Shown here piece by piece: positions 18,277-27,406 of a stretch of DNA of 64,000 nt. Under the pieces are notes generated by a model. The model saw only the letters and a program-made list of their open reading frames with translations. It was not told the origin of the DNA and ran no database searches. The stretch comes from a virus. The position numbers and the translations under genes were made by a program. The stretch is from positions 62,001 through 126,000 of the IMG/VR virus record IMGVR_UViG_3300024324_000009; one strand, given 5' to 3'. The stretch's first letter is position 1. Each line of letters begins with the position of its first letter.

Positions 18277-18680
18277 AGCTTGGTAATAGTGGCTACCGTA
18301 TATATTCCTTCATAGTGCATACTGTCAACTTCGTAACCCGTTTCCTGTACGCTACGTTTAAAGTCGTTTTCTGACCATACAGACTGTATGGATGGTAACA
18401 CAGCAGAGTATTTATCACTTGTTAAGTCTCCACTTCTGATTTGCTTAGGAATTAAATCTAAATTTACAAACCTAATTTGTATTTCGCCTCCTACTTTAGT
18501 CTTTTTGCAGCATTCTGCAAAAACTTTGTTTCTGTCTGATAGAACCATGTTGTCCAGACAATATAGGGACATTTTTTCTACATAGCCATTACTGACTATC
18601 CCTATCTGAGCAACGGGAACATTGTTGACACCTTCGATATTCTGTTCTTCAACCATTACTATATTCATCTCTTTAATCAT
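18273..18680 (-). CDS. Methyltransferase-like fragment
   Basis: The 135-residue product resembles only the second half of a class I methyltransferase. KVGGEIQIRFVNLDL corresponds to the strand after the post-I region, and FKRSVQETGYEVDSMHYEG to the usual C-terminal strand pair. The glycine-rich SAM loop is missing. It has normal ATGA overlaps on both sides, so it is expressed as a normal gene; it may be a trimmed partner subunit or a decayed enzyme. The assignment is tentative. Confidence 0.4.
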   Translation of the reverse strand: MIKEMNIVMVEEQNIEGVNNVPVAQIGIVSNGYVEKMSLYCLDNMVLSDRNKVFAECCKKTKVGGEIQIRFVNLDLIPKQIRSGDLTSDKYSAVLPSIQSVWSENDFKRSVQETGYEVDSMHYEGIYTVATITKL

Positions 18681-19585
18681 GCTATATACGCCTCCTGAAT
18701 TTTGGTGTTAAATAATTCTGTTACTGCCTCTTGGAATTTACCCATATTGTAGTTCTCATCTAAGAACTTTCTACCTTCTTCTATATCTGGTCTGTCTTGT
18801 GTTAGTAGTTCTTCTATCTTTGGTAATATATTGGCACCATTATTTTCTATCATAATCTGTGGAGTGGTCATCTTACAGCTTCCTGTTCCGATAACCTTGG
18901 CTCCTAGTGCTACAGCACATAGACATTCATAGTTTCCATTAATAGTAGTATCTAGATAAACTTTGCAGTTCTTAACTTTTTCAGAGAACTCTTCAAAACT
19001 AGTAAACTGTTGTACTACCTCTACCGTAAGTCCTTTTTGCTGGGCTGCACCGGCTATCTGTTTACCAAGCAAGCTAGTGTCATGCACAAGTAGGTCGGTA
19101 GTCTGCTTGATGTCGTCTGTGGTCAACAGATCAAGAGGCACACCATAATTGATTACGGTAGAATTAGGCATATCTCCCCAAGATTCAGCGATATGCTTAT
19201 TCATAAAGAGTTTAGTTCTGTTAGCATTCTTCTGAGAACTAATGATATAGTCCTCTCTCTTCATATTAGGTGGCCTCATCTGATTAAAAACAACAACATT
19301 GTTCACATGTCTGTACAAAGAATCTTGTGGAGTATTGTCGTTCAGATCGTTGGTGACAGATAGGGCGTAAGTATTGTCATTAAAAAAGGGTTCTAACAAA
19401 GTCAAAGCCGTTCTGCTAGAAGGATTTTTAAATACATGGTTTTGCATAGGTTGCATATAATATCTGAAGTTAGTCTCAAAGATAGCACAATCATTAAGTC
19501 CTCCACTTGCTTTAAATATAATGTTGTGTGTTTTTTTGTGGTTTAATGACGATATAATATTTGTTACTGCTCTTGCTAGTTGCAT
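18677..19585 (-). CDS. GT4-like glycosyltransferase
   Basis: The 302-residue protein has a two-domain GT-B outline. The N-terminal half carries strand-loop segments, and the C-terminal half has KVYLDTTINGNYECLCAVALG followed by AKVIGTG, a weak version of the GT4 donor-site segment E-x7-E. It follows a GT4 enzyme with a 10-base overlap and an AGGAAAG ribosome site. The family is likely from position and fold pattern; sugar and acceptor are unknown. Confidence 0.55.
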   Translation of the reverse strand: MQLARAVTNIISSLNHKKTHNIIFKASGGLNDCAIFETNFRYYMQPMQNHVFKNPSSRTALTLLEPFFNDNTYALSVTNDLNDNTPQDSLYRHVNNVVVFNQMRPPNMKREDYIISSQKNANRTKLFMNKHIAESWGDMPNSTVINYGVPLDLLTTDDIKQTTDLLVHDTSLLGKQIAGAAQQKGLTVEVVQQFTSFEEFSEKVKNCKVYLDTTINGNYECLCAVALGAKVIGTGSCKMTTPQIMIENNGANILPKIEELLTQDRPDIEEGRKFLDENYNMGKFQEAVTELFNTKIQEAYIA

Positions 19586-20694
19586 ATTTTCTTTCCTATT
19601 GTTTGATAGCTAAATTGGTCCATAGATTCTCTACCTATTTGTCTTTTCTCTTCAAGTGTCTTTCTTTCTTTTTTACTCATTTCATATACTGTACGCATAT
19701 GATCAATCATAACATAAATATTAGGACGATACCAATAAGAATTAGCATTATAAATATCAAAGCTATTAGCTAATGTTCTTTGAGCAGATATCACTGGAGT
19801 TTTCTGACTAGAAATAACAAAGCCGTTCTTTTTATTTACAAAATCGGTCATACCTGTATGGTCTGTTACTATAGGAGTCTTACCTAAGACAAGTGCTTCT
19901 GCTGCTGGTCTACAAAATGCTTCTCCATGAGAAGCCATAACGAAACAGTCACAAGCATTGTGTAATCCTATTAAATCCTTATCAGACAGTCTTTCTGTGA
20001 TGACAAACTCATCTCTTGTCTGCCCAATGTTCAACATCTGTTTATGTTGGTTGAGTGCCTGTTTTACTATTCGTTGTCCTTCACCACTACTTTTACCGGG
20101 AACAGAAGTTTTTATAATTAAGGACACATTTTCATTGTCTCTAAAAGCTAGATTAAAAGCCGTAACCACATCAATTAGATTTTTTCTCTCAACAAACTCT
20201 CCAACATGGTAAAACTTAAAACTGCGATCAATAGATTTTTGCATATTAAGTTTATGGTCTGCATTTTCTTTAAGAAAATCTAAGTCCAATGCTCCTGAAA
20301 TAACCTTGCACTTGGTTTTGACTCCTGATTCTTTGACACTTTTAGCTTCCTGCTTGCTTGGCACACAGACTAAATCTAGGTTATTCAAGATATTCTGGCA
20401 AACAGAATCTGAAAGATTAGTGATCTCCATATTAAAAATGCCAACATTCTTTTTTACAGAATTGGTGATGGACATGCTCTGAGGAAGTAGTTCTTGATAA
20501 ATTACATCATATTTCGGATATGTGTTTTTCTCGTACTTAGCAATATCTTCGCTAATCTCAACGGACTGCCCAGTATAGAAATAGGGTCTAGTTGTTATAT
20601 TTTCCGTCTGAGTTGCTATAGACCTAATGTAGTCCCTAGCAGACATTCCCCATCCGTCATCTTGTCTGTATGGCCCTATAAATAGTGAGTTCAT
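19576..20694 (-). CDS. GT4-family glycosyltransferase
   Basis: The 372-residue protein is a GT-B retaining glycosyltransferase. HVGEFVERKNLIDVV is the typical start of the donor domain, and EAFCRPAAEALVLGKTPIV carries the E-x7-E motif that holds the nucleotide sugar. It begins as TAATG on the stop of the upstream GT4 enzyme, so the two are coupled. It probably acts with the other enzymes of this island to build a glycan on a virion, DNA or host-surface target. Confidence 0.8.
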   Translation of the reverse strand: MNSLFIGPYRQDDGWGMSARDYIRSIATQTENITTRPYFYTGQSVEISEDIAKYEKNTYPKYDVIYQELLPQSMSITNSVKKNVGIFNMEITNLSDSVCQNILNNLDLVCVPSKQEAKSVKESGVKTKCKVISGALDLDFLKENADHKLNMQKSIDRSFKFYHVGEFVERKNLIDVVTAFNLAFRDNENVSLIIKTSVPGKSSGEGQRIVKQALNQHKQMLNIGQTRDEFVITERLSDKDLIGLHNACDCFVMASHGEAFCRPAAEALVLGKTPIVTDHTGMTDFVNKKNGFVISSQKTPVISAQRTLANSFDIYNANSYWYRPNIYVMIDHMRTVYEMSKKERKTLEEKRQIGRESMDQFSYQTIGKKICN

Positions 20695-22370
20695 TAAGAT
20701 TGACCTTTCATGTTTGCATAATTTATGAAATCTTCTGGCGTTAGTTTATCTTCATTTCTCTGTGCATGGACTGCAAAGTTATGATTTTTAATATGCATAT
20801 TAAGTTGTTGTACAATATCTTTTTTAGTAATGCCCTTATTTTGCATTCCCATAATCCTAAAACCATAGTCTAGATCATGAATAGCATCAGTAATCACATT
20901 AGAACTTAAAAATTGTTCATTGTTGCCCATATGCATACCCGCTAATTGTGTAACATAGTCGTATGCAGAAGTATCTGCCGGTAGTTCATCTTCTTGAATC
21001 TCTTGTACAGGCTGTAGCTGGACATCCCATCGTCCTTGCAGTCCTGTAAGTTGCACATTGTCAAGACATTTTTCCCACTTTTTGGCAATGTTATCCCAGT
21101 TGTAATGTTTTTCTGTGTTTTGTCTGGTCTCAAACTTCTTAGAATCTTTTAACATATCTGGCATGTTGATATATTCTGTAAGTATCTCTACCAAATGATC
21201 ATTATCAGGATAGACTCTGATTGCTTTAGTCTCTAATTCTCTAAAGTATTGGTTGATTCTAATTGGGAAACCATTTAGCTTCTTAACAACATCTTGCATG
21301 GCACTGTAGTCTACACTGGCTACAGGAACTCCCGCACTTGCAGCTTCTACTTGTGGCATACCAAACCCTTCGCAGATTGCATACTGAACATAAATATCAA
21401 ATAAGTTGATAATAACATTTAGGTCTTGCTGAGAAATACCATTTGCTACATTTGGCATACTTAATGACTTGTTACCACACTTTGGACAAAAAGCCATAGG
21501 ATGCTTAAATCTTGCAGCATGATAAAATCCGCAAACTTTACAGTTGTATGTAAACATAACACGATTGCCTACTTCGTATTCTTTCAGGTACAAAGGAATA
21601 TCCCATCCTGCATCTGGATAACTCGTATGGATATGCAAATATGTTTTTGCTGCTTGTGGGTGATTATCTGCATGTAATTTCTTGACAAACTTATTGAATG
21701 CAGAAAACAACTCTGGTATTAATTTACGTTTCTGATTACGGCAAATTGTGCCTACAATAAAAGCATCCTCTTCTATACCCATTGCTTTTCGAATGTTCTT
21801 GCGTTGCTCTGCTTCTAGGGGCTTAAATACATCTAAGGAAACACCCGGACTAGTAGTATCAATATAATTAATGTGATTATTAGACTGATCAGCTAGTGTG
21901 TCTCTACCAAAATCACTGTAGGTAGTTATTGCGTCAGCGTGTAAGAAAGTGTCGATCCAGCCTTCTTGTTGTGGTGCAGAGTCCACAGTGGGCATAAGAA
22001 TCCAGTGAAAGTAAGGCCTAAAGGGTGTGTGTTGTTGATAAGAGTTCATCCAGTAATCACGGACATCGATCACGATATCTGGCTTGAAATCAATAAGTAC
22101 ACGTTCAAATCTCCAACGACCAAACTGATTTTCTGGAGACTTCATATATGTTTCGTGTCTAGGGTCTCCTTGAGGAACAGCATTTGCGTAATACCTCCAT
22201 TTGATTGTCGAGTCTTTAGGGTCATTTACTTTACCGTAGCAAGCAAATTCTGCAATTTCATACTTGCCTGTAGCATGTAGCCTTGAGAGAATTTCTTTAG
22301 CATATGTGCCAAAACCGGAACTTAAAAAACTAGCCTCAGATACCATCAACACTTTTAATTTTTTTGTCAT
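20694..22370 (-). CDS. GT4-family glycosyltransferase with zinc-ribbon insertion
   Basis: I start it at the ATG at 22370, which has AAGGA 8 bases upstream; the longer frame from 22409 begins inside a terminator hairpin. The ~558-residue protein begins with SGFGTYAKEIL, the acceptor-side signature of GT4 enzymes. The donor site CEGFGMPQVEAASAGVPV carries E-x7-E. Between these, two C-x2-C pairs (CKVCG and CPKCG, about 20 residues apart) form a zinc ribbon not usual in this family. The last ~120 residues are an extra helical domain. It is the first gene of the island after the SSB terminator. Confidence 0.82.
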   Translation of the reverse strand: MTKKLKVLMVSEASFLSSGFGTYAKEILSRLHATGKYEIAEFACYGKVNDPKDSTIKWRYYANAVPQGDPRHETYMKSPENQFGRWRFERVLIDFKPDIVIDVRDYWMNSYQQHTPFRPYFHWILMPTVDSAPQQEGWIDTFLHADAITTYSDFGRDTLADQSNNHINYIDTTSPGVSLDVFKPLEAEQRKNIRKAMGIEEDAFIVGTICRNQKRKLIPELFSAFNKFVKKLHADNHPQAAKTYLHIHTSYPDAGWDIPLYLKEYEVGNRVMFTYNCKVCGFYHAARFKHPMAFCPKCGNKSLSMPNVANGISQQDLNVIINLFDIYVQYAICEGFGMPQVEAASAGVPVASVDYSAMQDVVKKLNGFPIRINQYFRELETKAIRVYPDNDHLVEILTEYINMPDMLKDSKKFETRQNTEKHYNWDNIAKKWEKCLDNVQLTGLQGRWDVQLQPVQEIQEDELPADTSAYDYVTQLAGMHMGNNEQFLSSNVITDAIHDLDYGFRIMGMQNKGITKKDIVQQLNMHIKNHNFAVHAQRNEDKLTPEDFINYANMKGQS

Positions 22371-22385
22371 GTTTTGTCCTTGTGT

Positions 22386-22421
22386 AAAAATGAGAGAGAG
22401 GCACGGCATTGTCGGCCTCTC
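22386..22421 (-). terminator. Rho-independent terminator after ssb
   Basis: Read on the minus strand, GAGAGGC (22415-22421) pairs with GCCTCTC (22396-22402) around a 12-base loop. The downstream arm continues TCTC, then a run of five T at 22386-22390. It lies between the SSB stop and the first glycosyltransferase and would separate replication from sugar genes. Confidence 0.65.
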
Positions 22422-22456
22422 CCTCTTCCGATACTTCTCGCTATTACTACCCCTAG

Positions 22457-22840
22457 TTAAAACGCAGTTACAGAGGCAGTGTCTTCTGCCTGCTCTGTCG
22501 TTTTGATGCGAGACAGTTTAGTAATCTTGGAGAAATTATTGACTCTTACTTTAAGAGTATTGTGCTTTACTCCATCCTTTTCCCAAGAGTCATTACGCAA
22601 CGACCCTTCAACCATTACAAGATCACCCTTTGAGAATGAAGCACCGATGATTTCTGCTCCAGAATCCCATGCTTCACAGGGTACGAATGTAGTAATCTTA
22701 TCCTTTTCTCCATTGGCCTTAGTATATTCGCGTGAAACTGCGATAGTAAAGTTTACAACAGAGGTACTCTTACCATTACTGTTTACTTTGCGAACATCAG
22801 GGTCTCGGGCCAGATTACCACGTAAAATGTTAATATTCAT
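22457..22840 (-). CDS. ssb: Single-stranded DNA-binding protein
   Basis: The 127-residue protein has the OB-fold pattern of bacterial SSB: MNINILRGNLARDPDVR at the start, then VVNFTIAVSREY and KGDLVMVEGSLRNDSWEKDG. It protects single-stranded DNA in replication and recombination. The tail is short and ends in a phenylalanine, like the partner-binding tip of cellular SSBs, but lacks the full acidic DDDIPF form. A promoter at 22884-22911 and a terminator at 22386-22421 make it a separate, probably highly expressed unit. Confidence 0.93.
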   Translation of the reverse strand: MNINILRGNLARDPDVRKVNSNGKSTSVVNFTIAVSREYTKANGEKDKITTFVPCEAWDSGAEIIGASFSKGDLVMVEGSLRNDSWEKDGVKHNTLKVRVNNFSKITKLSRIKTTEQAEDTASVTAF

Positions 22841-22883
22841 ATCAATCCTTCTTCCTTGTTAAAATCCAAAACCAATCTATACT

Positions 22884-22911
22884 ATAATAGGTGAGACACA
22901 ACAAGTGTCAA
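22884..22911 (-). promoter_or_regulatory. Sigma70-type promoter for ssb
   Basis: TTGACA (22906-22911) and TATTAT (22884-22889) are separated by 16 bp on the minus strand. The promoter ends two bases before the stop codon of the polymerase C-terminal gene and drives ssb. Confidence 0.75.
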
Positions 22912-22912
22912 G

Positions 22913-24529
22913 TTAATTTTTTGGTAAATAAGCCTTTTCTACAATAAGGCTATCACCATCCCTATTTTTCGACCCTTGTATAACAATAACATTGTTTTCA
23001 AACAAAATACTACTATAGGTAGAAAATTGTTCAGGAAAGAACACGATACTGTCTATCGAGCCACTACTATCGCTTCCTTCCACAAAAGCCATCTTTGCTC
23101 CGGGGTTTTTCCCCTTTTTAGTCTTAATAACACCGACATTATCTATCTGTAAAGCGACGACAATCTCGTTGAGTAGACTATTATTAAAGTCCTTACATAT
23201 TGTGTTTGTCATAGATACGTCATACATATCTACTTTAGAACACGTTATCGAACAACCTAAATATTCTTCTTCATTATCGGCTATCCACTCTGGGCTATCT
23301 TCTAGCACATAAGGTGGATTGTCTATAGTATTAATGAAACCTAAGAGTTTTTCTTTTCTCTTACTGCTCATTCTTGGCTTTTCTATGACGCAGTATATGA
23401 TATCTTTTAATGAATCATAATTAAGACACGTACTTAACGCATGTTCTTGTTCTTTGGCTGTAAGATCATTTATAAGACCATATTCAAACATCATCTTGGT
23501 TCTAGTAAGCCCAAAATAATCTAATGCACCTGACTGTATCAAAGCCTTGACCGCTGTTGAACTTAGCCTTGTCATAACTCTAAGTACTGTTTGATGCCAA
23601 TTTAAGTCATTGAGATTAATATTATCTTCTTCTAGTATGGTTCTAAGTTTCTTGTACATAGAACCGCCAAAACCCTTTAGGTCTGTCAGTCCGAAATAAA
23701 TTTTCTTATCATGTAGTACAAAATATTCATTCAGCACACGCAAATCAGGCAGATGTACTGTGATCTCCATTTCGCTGGCGTTTTGTACCAGTTGCTTGAT
23801 CTCTACTTTGGGATCAATCTTGTCTTTAGCAAAACGTAAATATGAAGCAAAGAATACTCTTGGGAAGTGAGCCTTCGCGTATGCGGACAGATATGCGTTC
23901 ATAGCATAGGACACAGCATGACTTTTATTAAAACTGTATCTCTGGCTTTTTTCAATCCATCCGAATATCTCTTCTGCCTGTTCTTTTGTGACTAATTTAA
24001 GTTTTGCAGAACCGGAGATGAACTTCTTTTTTAGTTTCGCCATTTCTTCTGGTTGCTTTTTACCAATGGCTTTTCTCAGGTTGTCTGCTTGTTGCAAGTC
24101 AAACCCTGCTACCTCTTTTGCAATTTGCATAGCTTGTTCTTGGTAAATCATTTCACCATATGTACTCTTTAGTGCATTTTCCAACATGGGATGATAATAG
24201 TCTACAGACTCTTGCCCGTTCTTTCTGTCGATATAATGATTAGTAACATTCTTGCCATCTCTGTATGCCTGTAGACATCCCGGTCGTAGAATACTAATTA
24301 ATGCACTTAATTGTTCAATGTTTTCTGGTTTAAGTTTCTTAGCCACAGATTTTCCAAGCCTAGTCTCCAACTGAAAACATCCTTTAGTATTACCATCAGA
24401 TATTAAATCCCAAGTCTTTTGGCAATTCAAATCCAATTCATGGTTTACAGGATCGAAATCAATAGAAGTCTTACCCTCACTCTCTGTAGCATGAAAACTA
24501 CAACCACAACTAAATTTTAATACTGTCAT
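22913..24529 (-). CDS. dnaE: DNA polymerase III alpha, C-terminal part (separate gene)
   Basis: The 538-residue product corresponds to the part of DnaE after the palm. CFQLETRLGK (51-60) and ALISILRPG (76-84) are conserved thumb/fingers segments. YSFNKSHAVSYAMNAYLSA (198-216) is the highly conserved fingers helix. A helix-hairpin-helix region (FGLTDLKGFG) and an OB-like C-terminus follow. The catalytic aspartates are in the separate gene at 25520-27394. The first ~35 residues (FSCGCSF) have no match in DnaE and may form an interface. The start overlaps the exonuclease stop as ATGA, with AAGGA upstream, so it is a real initiation. Confidence 0.88.
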   Translation of the reverse strand: MTVLKFSCGCSFHATESEGKTSIDFDPVNHELDLNCQKTWDLISDGNTKGCFQLETRLGKSVAKKLKPENIEQLSALISILRPGCLQAYRDGKNVTNHYIDRKNGQESVDYYHPMLENALKSTYGEMIYQEQAMQIAKEVAGFDLQQADNLRKAIGKKQPEEMAKLKKKFISGSAKLKLVTKEQAEEIFGWIEKSQRYSFNKSHAVSYAMNAYLSAYAKAHFPRVFFASYLRFAKDKIDPKVEIKQLVQNASEMEITVHLPDLRVLNEYFVLHDKKIYFGLTDLKGFGGSMYKKLRTILEEDNINLNDLNWHQTVLRVMTRLSSTAVKALIQSGALDYFGLTRTKMMFEYGLINDLTAKEQEHALSTCLNYDSLKDIIYCVIEKPRMSSKRKEKLLGFINTIDNPPYVLEDSPEWIADNEEEYLGCSITCSKVDMYDVSMTNTICKDFNNSLLNEIVVALQIDNVGVIKTKKGKNPGAKMAFVEGSDSSGSIDSIVFFPEQFSTYSSILFENNVIVIQGSKNRDGDSLIVEKAYLPKN

Positions 24530-25215
24530 GCAAAAGCGTCCTTAAATGTTATTTTTTGTGCCAAACTTCTATGCAGTCTCATAAATCTTGTAAGCACTGC
24601 TGCTGTGTCCTTAACGTCCTTAATTGCGTCATGAGCACCATCTTTACTAATACCCATATAATCTCTCAGGTTGTCTAGAGTATAACTTTTTAGTTCTGGG
24701 TTATGCTCAAACCAGTAAAAGACTAGATTAAGCATGTCCACCACATCTCTTGGATAAAAGACTTTGCTGTTTCCTTCTTTATTAGTATCTCCGAATTTCT
24801 GAGCGAGCCTATTAACGATGGGTAGATCAAATCTATAAATATTATAGCCTGCTGCTATCGGAGCAGTAAACATACTGTGCTTCTTGGCTTTCATATGGTA
24901 TTTGTCCAGATAGTCTGTAAACATACGCCATGACTGTTCTTGGCTAGGATACTTTTGCCATTCAGCCTTGACCGCTTCCTTTGAGCAACCCTTAACCTTG
25001 GCATGAAAATCTAAGATGTCTGTCTTATATTCATACTCAGGGTCTTTTTCCATGCACTCTGGTTTAAAATTAGCATTAAACTCAGAGTTAGGTATAATTT
25101 CAAGACTGACAGGATCAACCATTACGGCAGCAATTTGTACTGGACTACATTTGCTTGGGTTTACCCCATCTGTCTCAAAATCAAACACACAAATCTTATT
25201 ATAATTAATTCCCAT
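24526..25215 (-). CDS. DnaQ-like 3'-5' exonuclease (proofreading)
   Basis: The 229-residue protein has the DEDDh motifs of the epsilon/DnaQ family. Exo I is FDFETDG (D12, E14); Exo II is YNIYRFDLP; Exo III is AHDAIKDVKDT, with His and Asp. It removes misincorporated 3' nucleotides and probably proofreads for the split polymerase, whose C-terminal gene overlaps it by 4 bases. Its place between the two polymerase genes supports this partnership. Confidence 0.88.
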   Translation of the reverse strand: MGINYNKICVFDFETDGVNPSKCSPVQIAAVMVDPVSLEIIPNSEFNANFKPECMEKDPEYEYKTDILDFHAKVKGCSKEAVKAEWQKYPSQEQSWRMFTDYLDKYHMKAKKHSMFTAPIAAGYNIYRFDLPIVNRLAQKFGDTNKEGNSKVFYPRDVVDMLNLVFYWFEHNPELKSYTLDNLRDYMGISKDGAHDAIKDVKDTAAVLTRFMRLHRSLAQKITFKDAFA

Positions 25216-25246
25216 ATCAAATCCTATTCTATGTCCTGATCAAAAT

Positions 25247-25465
25247 CTAAAGTAACTTACGAACTCTTTCTAGTGGCTTAATGCCAATCAATTTACCTTT
25301 ACTGTCTTTGCAATTAGTAAAGCTACAACAGCTTTTACGAACTTCTTTAACTTTGGTCATTTTATTGTCTAATCCACGAACAAAATCACCTTCTGTTAGA
25401 AATACATCGCCTACACTTAGTTTGCGAAACTGGTGTTGCTCTGTTGCTGGTTTTTCATCTGACAT
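25247..25465 (-). CDS. Small unknown protein between the polymerase genes
   Basis: The 72-residue product is charged, with two adjacent cysteines and one more (SCCSFTNC) and a predicted beta-rich middle (GDVFLTEGDFVRG). CAGGAG lies well placed before the ATG, and its own promoter (25495-25523) lies just upstream, so expression is likely. No family is recognised; position suggests a polymerase accessory role. Confidence 0.6.
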   Translation of the reverse strand: MSDEKPATEQHQFRKLSVGDVFLTEGDFVRGLDNKMTKVKEVRKSCCSFTNCKDSKGKLIGIKPLERVRKLL

Positions 25466-25494
25466 CTTTATTCTCCTGTACTGTACTATATGTT

Positions 25495-25523
25495 ATTATA
25501 CCCGATAATGAATACACCGTCAA
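25495..25523 (-). promoter_or_regulatory. Sigma70-type promoter inside the polymerase cluster
   Basis: TTGACG (25518-25523) and TATAAT (25495-25500) are 17 bp apart on the minus strand. The site overlaps the last codons of the polymerase N-terminal gene. It would drive the 72-residue gene, the exonuclease and the polymerase C-terminal gene separately from the N-terminal part. Confidence 0.75.
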
Positions 25524-27394
25524 GCACCTTCTTTCATAAGATCGCTAATGCACATAATCTTATCTAGCATAGCAACCCCTAGAATATCTAGCTTGATCAT
25601 TCCAAGACTTTCAAGGTCAGCCATTTCCATGCCAGCAATTACCTGTTTGTTTTTACTGTCATAGACCATCGGACAGATACCGGCAAGAGGCTCTGCACTG
25701 ACTGCTATACCAGCAGCATGTTTTGACTGAACCGATTTGGTTCCTTCCAATCTCATAGCTTGTTCAAATCTTTTTGACAACGGACCTTCTAATTGACCCT
25801 TTTTACCTATATGACACCACTGTTTTAGTTTTTCAGGGTCGTTCTCTAGTGTCCATCTAATAATAGAAGACTCTCCTGTTGCCTCTTTCATTTCTTGTAA
25901 TTCATCTGCCACTTTAGACTCTTCAGGAATATTTCTAGTGATATCATTCATTTCTTCAAATGTGATACCTCCAAACACCCTAAGTACATCTTTTAATGCC
26001 CCTCTACCCTTGATAGTACCAAACGTAATCATCTGTGACACCTTATCGTCTCCGTAAGTATCACGAATATACTGAATGACTTTTTCACGTTTGTCGATAG
26101 GTACGTCAACATCAATATCAGGCATAGAGGTATGTTCTGCTGTATTTCTACCAGCATTATAAAACCTATCAAAGATGAGACCGTACTTTATAGGGTCAAT
26201 GGTTGTAATACCAATTAGGTAAGAAACCAAACACCCTGCTGCACTTCCTCGTCCCGGTCCCGGTAGCCATTTGTTTTCACGTACATGATTCACAATGTCC
26301 TGTACAATCAGAAAGTAACTAGATAGGTCTGCACCCTGCAAAACACTTAATTCATACTTGATTCTATCTACATATTTTCCATGATCTTCTTTAGGTATAT
26401 TATTAGCTATCTTATCTCGCCATCCGTCCCTGCATAGTTGACGCAAATACTCTCCGTCATCTTTGGCTTCTGGACAGGGAAACGGAGGCAGATTTGGCTT
26501 ACTTAATATGTCATACTCTTCACACATGTCAGAAACAACATTAGTGTTTGCTAGTTCTTCTTCTGTGTGCAGGGCATTCATTTCTTCTTGATCTAATATA
26601 TGAAAATTATCAGATTTAAAAAAGGCATCCAAACCAATAGACTCGCCATTGGACATCTTCCTATTTACCTCTGAGAAGGTCGTTTTTAAATTATTGCACA
26701 AAAGCACCCTTTGATCAACTGCGTCTGTCTTACGGCAATAATGAGCGTCTGGAGTTGCTACAATCCTATTGCCTGTAATCTTTGCTAGTTCTCTGATACA
26801 GTCTGTGAGTTTGTCCTGTAGAGGAATATTCTCATGATCCATCAACTGTGCTTCTAAGAAGAAGTTTTCTTTACCAAACATATGGTTTAACTTACTGACT
26901 AGTCTAGTGCCGACATTTTTCCAATTCGGGTCTATGTCGTCTCCCTGCACTAAATACCTAGCCAGCGTTGATCCTAGATGACCACATATTCCTATAATAT
27001 TACCATCAATAAAATTAGATAATGTATCTAGGTCTAATCTAGGCTTTCTGTAAAAATGCTCAGGAAGGTTTGCTTCTGATGTTAGTCTAATTAATTGTTT
27101 CCATCCTTTAAAATTTTTAGCCAGCAGGAGGAAGTGACTCAACTTTGCATTATCTTTGTCTTTGATTTTGCAGTCTTGTTCACAGACATAGATTTCTTGT
27201 CCAAGTATGGGTTTTATTCCTTGTTTTTTCATCTCTGAGTAAAACTTGATCGCACCGGCAATGTTACCGTGGTCTGTTAATGCACAGGATGTCGCACCAA
27301 TTTCAATACATCTCTCTGCCATGTCTGCTGGTTTGCTCATACCGTCAAGTAGGCTATACATACTGTGGCAGTGAATCGGTTGGTAAGTTATCAT
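25520..27394 (-). CDS. dnaE: DNA polymerase III alpha, N-terminal PHP and palm part
   Basis: The 624-residue product holds the PHP domain (HCHSMYSLLDG with H8 and H10; TDHGN at 40-44) and the catalytic palm. GPGRGSAAG (379-387) is the DnaE signature. D426 and D428 in PDIDVD and D603 in IKLDILG match the three catalytic aspartates (E. coli D401, D403, D555). The gene stops 21 residues after D603, where normal DnaE continues. The missing fingers, HhH and OB parts are in 22913-24529. No intein motif is visible at the end. GGAG lies 7 bases before the ATG. Confidence 0.92.
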   Translation of the reverse strand: MITYQPIHCHSMYSLLDGMSKPADMAERCIEIGATSCALTDHGNIAGAIKFYSEMKKQGIKPILGQEIYVCEQDCKIKDKDNAKLSHFLLLAKNFKGWKQLIRLTSEANLPEHFYRKPRLDLDTLSNFIDGNIIGICGHLGSTLARYLVQGDDIDPNWKNVGTRLVSKLNHMFGKENFFLEAQLMDHENIPLQDKLTDCIRELAKITGNRIVATPDAHYCRKTDAVDQRVLLCNNLKTTFSEVNRKMSNGESIGLDAFFKSDNFHILDQEEMNALHTEEELANTNVVSDMCEEYDILSKPNLPPFPCPEAKDDGEYLRQLCRDGWRDKIANNIPKEDHGKYVDRIKYELSVLQGADLSSYFLIVQDIVNHVRENKWLPGPGRGSAAGCLVSYLIGITTIDPIKYGLIFDRFYNAGRNTAEHTSMPDIDVDVPIDKREKVIQYIRDTYGDDKVSQMITFGTIKGRGALKDVLRVFGGITFEEMNDITRNIPEESKVADELQEMKEATGESSIIRWTLENDPEKLKQWCHIGKKGQLEGPLSKRFEQAMRLEGTKSVQSKHAAGIAVSAEPLAGICPMVYDSKNKQVIAGMEMADLESLGMIKLDILGVAMLDKIMCISDLMKEGA

Positions 27395-27406
27395 AAGTTC
27401 TCCAAA

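Noticed and set aside
22371-22409. Longer start for the GT4 gene
   Set aside because: It lies inside the SSB terminator hairpin, and the ATG at 22370 has a well placed AAGGA.
22913-27394. Split intein joining the DnaE halves
   Set aside because: Neither chain end has intein-type blocks, and the break is not at the known cyanobacterial DnaE site.
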